A stretch of DNA of 26,280 bases from Dehalococcoidia bacterium UBA1141. GTDB lineage: Bacteria; Chloroflexota; Dehalococcoidia; Lucifugimonadales; UBA3495. Below the pieces are notes generated by a model. That model saw nothing but the letters and a program-made list of their open reading frames with translations, did no database searches and was not told where the DNA came from. A program made the translations under genes and the position numbers. The stretch lies in NCBI GenBank assembly GCA_002311385.1, contig DCAE01000047.1, positions 219,110-245,389 on the forward strand, in the 5' to 3' direction. The first letter of the stretch is position 1. Every line of letters begins with the position of its first letter. This document shows, one piece after another, positions 22,390 to 26,280 of the stretch.

Positions 22390-23913
22390 CTACGGCTTTT
22401 CTTTCAACTCTGCCAACGACTCAAGAACCAGTTGATTTACCAGTTCGGGTTTAGCCTGGCCTTTGGTTATCTTCATCACTTGGCCCACCAAATAGCGGGT
22501 CGCCGTGTCTTTTCCATTCATGAAGTCCGCCACGGCCTTGGGATTGGCGGCTATGGCTTCCGCCACCACGGTTTTCACCGAAGCGGAATCGCTAATCTGA
22601 GTGTAACCTTTTTCTTTCACTATTTTAACCGGGGAATCACCGCTGGCGAAAGCATCCTCCAGCACAGTCTTGGCCATTGTGACGCTGATTGAGCCGTCCT
22701 CCACTAAACCAATTAGCTCGAACAGATGATCCGGCGAAAACCTCAGACTCGCCACGTCTCCGTTTTCCAGGTTCATCAACCGGCTAATATCGCCCAATAT
22801 CCAGTTGCTAACCGATTTCGCGAACGCCTCCAAATTAGGGGCCGGGATTGTGCCGGACTGTCGCTTTCTTTCCAGAGTATTTTCAAAATAGTCGGCCATG
22901 TCCTTGGAGCTGGTCAAAAGCCTGGCATCATAGTCGGACACGGAATATTGGCTGACAAATCGCTCTCGGCGGTGTGGGGGCAGTTCAGGTAGAAATCCGC
23001 GCAGTTCCTCAACCCATGCTCCATCAATGTTCAGTGGCGGCAGATCAGGCTCTGGGAAATACCGGTAATCGTGGGCCTGTTCCTTGCTCCTTTGAGACAC
23101 GGTCACGCTACGCTCTTCAATCCAACCCCGTGTCTCTTGGACGACCCTACCACCGCTCTCGATGACCTGGTGCTGGCGGTCGACCTCAAATTGAATCGCC
23201 TGGTAGACCGAGCGGAAGCTGTTCATGTTTTTGACTTCCGATCGAGTTCCAAACTCTTCACAGCCCTTGGGTCGTATGCTGATATTGGCATCGCACCGGA
23301 AGCTGCCGTCTTGCATATTGGCGGTGGACACTCCCAAGTATTGCAATATAGCGTGAAGAGTCGTCAGATATTCCCTGGCTTCCTCGGCTGAACGCATGTC
23401 GGGTTCGCTCACGATTTCCATCAGCGGCACACCCGACCGGTTGACGTCAACCAAGCTGTAGGTATCGTCACTATTGGAGAGGTGATGCTGAAGTTTGGCT
23501 ACATCTTCTTCCAGGTGAACTCGGGTTATGCCGATGCGCCGCTTCGCCTCGTCCCCTTCTCCCACAAGAGATTCCAACTCCAAGTAACCCTCAACAGCTA
23601 GGGGCATATCGAATTGGGTAATCTGATACCCCTTCATCAAATCCGGGTAAGGGTAGTTTTTGCGATCGAATTTGCAATATCCGGGTATCCGGCAATTGAG
23701 GGCCAACCCGGTCATGATAGTGTATTCCACCGCCTTGCGGTTTATGACCGGTAGGGTTCCCGGTAATCCGAGGCACACGGGGCAAACACGGGTATTGGCC
23801 TCGGCGGCTTGGTAATCGGAGCGGCAAGAGCAAAACATCTTGCTCTGGGTCTGAAGCTGCACGTGAACTTCCAGCCCGATTACTGTTTCGTATTCTGTAA
23901 GTAGTCCTACCAA
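22390..23913 (-). CDS. gatB: Aspartyl/glutamyl-tRNA amidotransferase subunit B
   Basis: A 507-residue GatB, slightly longer than the usual 475-480. With GatA and GatC it converts misacylated Glu-tRNA(Gln) or Asp-tRNA(Asn) to the amide form. The N-terminal YETVIGLEVHVQL is typical. The zinc cysteines are Cys28, Cys30, Cys44 and Cys47, and the signature FDRKNYPYPDLMKGYQITQ is at about 82-100. The C-terminal part (from about 350) is the YqeY-like tRNA-binding domain, ending VNQLVLESLAELKEK. The TTG start at 23913 is preceded by GAGG at a long spacing; no ATG is available in frame at the N-terminus. It is the first gene of a probable gatB-secG-SAM hydrolase unit with a good promoter. No gatA or gatC is adjacent. 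Confidence 0.95.
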   Translation of the reverse strand: MVGLLTEYETVIGLEVHVQLQTQSKMFCSCRSDYQAAEANTRVCPVCLGLPGTLPVINRKAVEYTIMTGLALNCRIPGYCKFDRKNYPYPDLMKGYQITQFDMPLAVEGYLELESLVGEGDEAKRRIGITRVHLEEDVAKLQHHLSNSDDTYSLVDVNRSGVPLMEIVSEPDMRSAEEAREYLTTLHAILQYLGVSTANMQDGSFRCDANISIRPKGCEEFGTRSEVKNMNSFRSVYQAIQFEVDRQHQVIESGGRVVQETRGWIEERSVTVSQRSKEQAHDYRYFPEPDLPPLNIDGAWVEELRGFLPELPPHRRERFVSQYSVSDYDARLLTSSKDMADYFENTLERKRQSGTIPAPNLEAFAKSVSNWILGDISRLMNLENGDVASLRFSPDHLFELIGLVEDGSISVTMAKTVLEDAFASGDSPVKIVKEKGYTQISDSASVKTVVAEAIAANPKAVADFMNGKDTATRYLVGQVMKITKGQAKPELVNQLVLESLAELKEKP

Positions 23914-23959
23914 CTTGGAGAAAACCTCGTGACGCTATAAATTTCAGGCAGCAAATCCC

Positions 23960-23988
23960 AGTATATCAGTCAGGTGAAACCCCAACAA
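23960..23988 (-). promoter_or_regulatory. Promoter of the gatB-secG unit
   Basis: On the minus strand TTGTTG (23988-23983), a 17-base spacer and TATACT (23965-23960) lie about 47 bases before the gatB start. This is a good sigma-70-like arrangement. Confidence 0.6.
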
Positions 23989-24121
23989 TCGAATTCATAT
24001 CAGGAGCCTTGCGGCTCAATAAGGGTAATTGGCTCCAGCGTGACAATTCCGCCGCTTGGCGGTATCACAAGAGAGTTTGGCCGACGGCGAAACGGTCGCT
24101 TTTTCGGCTACCGGACGCGTG

Positions 24122-25006
24122 CTATTTGCTCTGCTGGATTACCATCTGGGCAGTGGAGCCGATGTCTGCCGGGGTGGGGATGATAAACGCTCCAGCATCC
24201 CGCAATGCTGCAGTCTTCGCTTCTACCCGAGCGCTCTCACCGGTGATGATGGCGCCGGCATGGCCCATGCGCTTGCCCGCCGGAGCCGAAGCGCCCACCA
24301 CCAAGGCGCATATAGGTTTTGTGAACTCCGTCTTGATATAGGCAGCAGCTTCCTGTTCCTTGGTGCCGCCAATCTCTCCGATGAACACAACCATGTCTGT
24401 GCCCGGATCATCGTTATACATTCTCAAGACATCAACGAAGCTGGTCCCCGTTATTGGGTCTCCTCCGATACCCACGCAACTCGACTGACCAATACCCAGG
24501 TCGCTGAGTTGCCCCACAGCCTCGTAGGTCAATGTGCCGCTGCGGGAGACTACGCCCACCCTGCCGGCTTGGTGGATGGCGCCGGGCATTATACCTACCT
24601 TGCACTTGGCGCCAGGGTTTATCAAGCCGGGGCAGTTGGGTCCAATCAGGCGAGACGGCTTGTTCTGCAGGTACTTGTCCACTTTGACCATGTCCAGTAC
24701 CGGTATGCCCTCAGTGATGCAAACGATTAACGGCACACCTGCATCGGCAGATTCGACGATTGCGTCTGGGGCGAAGGGGGGTGGCACGAATATTAAAGAC
24801 AGATTGGCCCCCGTCTGCTCCACTGCTTGGGCTACCGTGTCGAATACTGGGACTACTTCATCAAAAAGCTGGCCCCCCTTCCCCGGAGTAACCCCCGCAA
24901 CCAGGTTGGTGCCGTAAGCTTTACAGCCGCGGGCATGGAAACTCCCCTCTCGCCCCGTGATTCCCTGGACTAGGATCCGTGTATTTTCATCAACTAAGAT
25001 GCCCAT
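24122..25006 (-). CDS. sucD: Succinate-CoA ligase subunit alpha
   Basis: A 294-residue SucD, the usual length. It forms the active ligase with SucC and makes ATP or GTP from succinyl-CoA in the citric acid cycle. The N-terminal CoA-binding fold has ILVQGITGREGSFHA (11-25), and VCITEGIPVLDM and RLIGPNCPGLINPG follow. The phosphorylated histidine is His249 in KRMGHAGAIITG. The ATG at 25006 follows a weak GAGAG site. It lies 119 bases downstream of sucC on the same strand, as expected for a sucCD unit. A small GAGCC/GGCTC hairpin at 24004-24017 may lie in its 3' region. Confidence 0.97.
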   Translation of the reverse strand: MGILVDENTRILVQGITGREGSFHARGCKAYGTNLVAGVTPGKGGQLFDEVVPVFDTVAQAVEQTGANLSLIFVPPPFAPDAIVESADAGVPLIVCITEGIPVLDMVKVDKYLQNKPSRLIGPNCPGLINPGAKCKVGIMPGAIHQAGRVGVVSRSGTLTYEAVGQLSDLGIGQSSCVGIGGDPITGTSFVDVLRMYNDDPGTDMVVFIGEIGGTKEQEAAAYIKTEFTKPICALVVGASAPAGKRMGHAGAIITGESARVEAKTAALRDAGAFIIPTPADIGSTAQMVIQQSK

Positions 25007-25125
25007 TTAGGCTCTCACAATTGAAAATTAATTCCCGAATATTCTCGTGGATTAGTTGTCTCAACGACTACCCGGCTTAAGCAATTGCCCGATAAAGAGT
25101 CGAGGCGCAGTTAGTTAAAGCTAAT

Positions 25126-26280
25126 TTACTTGGATGCGGTGATGGCTTCGGCCGCCTCGCTGATGGTGTTTGCGAAGGTTACCGGAAGCCCTGATTCCCT
25201 TAGGATTTGTTTCCCTTCATCCACATTGGTGCCCAACATTCGGACAACCAACGGTATGCTCGATTTCTTGTTCCCGTAGGCCAGAACGATTCCCCTTGCG
25301 GCGATGTCGCAACGAAGGATTCCGCCGAATATATTTACCAATACCTGTTTCACCTTGGGGTCGGAGAGGATAATCTCCACTGCGCTTGCCACTTTTTCGT
25401 CAGTGGCTCCGCCGCCCACATCCAAAAAATTGGCGGGCGACGCTCCGGCGTTGTTGGCGGCATCCAACGTTGCCATGGCCAGGCCAGCGCCGTTTACCAA
25501 GCAACCTACGTCGCCGTCCAGATTAACGTAGGAAATATCCAAATCAGCCGCTTGGGCCTCTAGTTTGTCCTCTTGGGTCACGTCCCGCAGTTCCCGAAGA
25601 TCGGCATGGCGAAAGAGAGAGTCGTCTTCCAGTGTTATCTTTGCGTCCAGGGCCACTATGTCGCCGCCGACGGTAGCTATTAATGGGTTGATCTCCACCA
25701 GGCTACAATCGTTCTCGGTGAACAAGCGGTAAAACGCAGCGATTGCTTGACCTGCGTCCCGCGCCAACTCGCTGCTAAAGCCCAATTTTGCTACCAAACG
25801 ACGGGTCTGGTAGGGCATCAGTCCCAGAGTTGGGTCGATGGGCTCGGAGTGTATATCTTCAGGGTTAGAAGCGGCTACCTCTTCGATATCCATGCCGCCC
25901 TTGGCGCTGACCAAGATTACCGGCCCCCTAAAGGACGAATCCACAGTGATGGCAAGGTAGGACTCATGGACGATTTCGGCCAATGCCTCCACCAACAATT
26001 CGTTTACAGGCACTCCTTGTGCATCGGTCTGGCGGGTGACCAAATTCTTTCCCAACATCCCTCTGGCCTCATCCTCGGCCTCGCTGGGAGAGCGAACGAC
26101 CTTGACGCCGCCAGCATTGCCTCGGCCTCCCGCATGAACCTGAGCCTTCAAGACGGCTTGACCGCCCATATCCGCCGTGGCGGAACTCGCTTCTTGAGGC
26201 GTCTTGACGACCTTGCTGTTTGGCACCTTAACGCCGTAACGGGCGAAAATCTCTTTGGATTGATATTCGTGAATCTTCAT
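25126..26280 (-). CDS. sucC: Succinate-CoA ligase subunit beta
   Basis: A 384-residue ATP-grasp subunit, complete to the last base of the window, where its ATG lies. The N-terminus MKIHEYQSKEIFARYGVKVP is the standard family start, so the gene is probably full length, although its ribosome site and promoter are outside. The nucleotide-binding region includes QAVLKAQVHAGGRGNAGGVK (about 41-60). EINPLIATVGGDIVALDAKI carries magnesium ligands, and DVGGGATDEKV and NIFGGILRCDIAARGIV form the C-terminal CoA-ligase domain. It is transcribed ahead of sucD. Confidence 0.97.
   Translation of the reverse strand: MKIHEYQSKEIFARYGVKVPNSKVVKTPQEASSATADMGGQAVLKAQVHAGGRGNAGGVKVVRSPSEAEDEARGMLGKNLVTRQTDAQGVPVNELLVEALAEIVHESYLAITVDSSFRGPVILVSAKGGMDIEEVAASNPEDIHSEPIDPTLGLMPYQTRRLVAKLGFSSELARDAGQAIAAFYRLFTENDCSLVEINPLIATVGGDIVALDAKITLEDDSLFRHADLRELRDVTQEDKLEAQAADLDISYVNLDGDVGCLVNGAGLAMATLDAANNAGASPANFLDVGGGATDEKVASAVEIILSDPKVKQVLVNIFGGILRCDIAARGIVLAYGNKKSSIPLVVRMLGTNVDEGKQILRESGLPVTFANTISEAAEAITASK

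Overview
The window reads as a stretch of chromosome from an uncultured Chloroflexota bacterium, most likely of the SAR202 / Dehalococcoidia type. This rests on gene style rather than a marker gene. It shows moderate GC, frequent GTG and TTG starts, and secreted PPC-repeat/cohesin/dockerin proteins. It also has a DUF3179 lipoprotein, a PaaK-type CoA ligase, an amidohydrolase, an SDR, short palindromic dispersed repeats, and normal housekeeping genes (gatB, secG, sucCD). No rRNA, tRNA, CRISPR array, transposase or phage gene was seen.

Layout. Bases 1-3602 hold the 3' end of an amidase, a facing polysaccharide deacetylase with a strong hairpin terminator between them, an aldo/keto reductase with its own promoter, and a GlcG-type protein. 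Bases 3736-7395 are a two-gene minus-strand unit: a secreted protein with six PPC-like repeats, a cohesin and a dockerin, then a membrane-anchored cohesin protein. Bases 7867-9369 are a DUF3179 lipoprotein gene interrupted by one in-frame UGA. Bases 9592-13256 are a cobalamin-dependent acyl-CoA mutase (separate large and small subunits) followed by an AMP-forming CoA ligase. Bases 13475-18554 carry an NHL propeller protein, an amidohydrolase, an SDR and an MFS transporter. Bases 18750-20918 encode E1 alpha and beta of a 2-oxoacid/acetoin-type dehydrogenase, without E2 or E3. Bases 21151-23913 are gatB-secG-SAM hydrolase in one minus-strand run, and 24122-26280 are sucD and sucC.

Two points stand out. 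First, the DUF3179 gene has UGA exactly where the family has the first cysteine of its CxxC motif. The frame continues intact on both sides, and a hairpin that fits the bacterial SECIS rules lies 20 nt downstream. It is a candidate UxxC selenoprotein. Second, the mutase is probably not methylmalonyl-CoA mutase. Its substrate-pocket residues (Ile68, Asp95, Gln186) match 2-hydroxyisobutyryl-CoA mutase, and the subunit split and adjacent CoA ligase fit that pathway. The set would activate 2-hydroxyisobutyrate-like branched hydroxy acids and rearrange them to 3-hydroxybutyryl-CoA, which could enter central metabolism. The amidase, deacetylase, amidohydrolase, reductases and transporter suit a heterotroph that uses varied organic matter.
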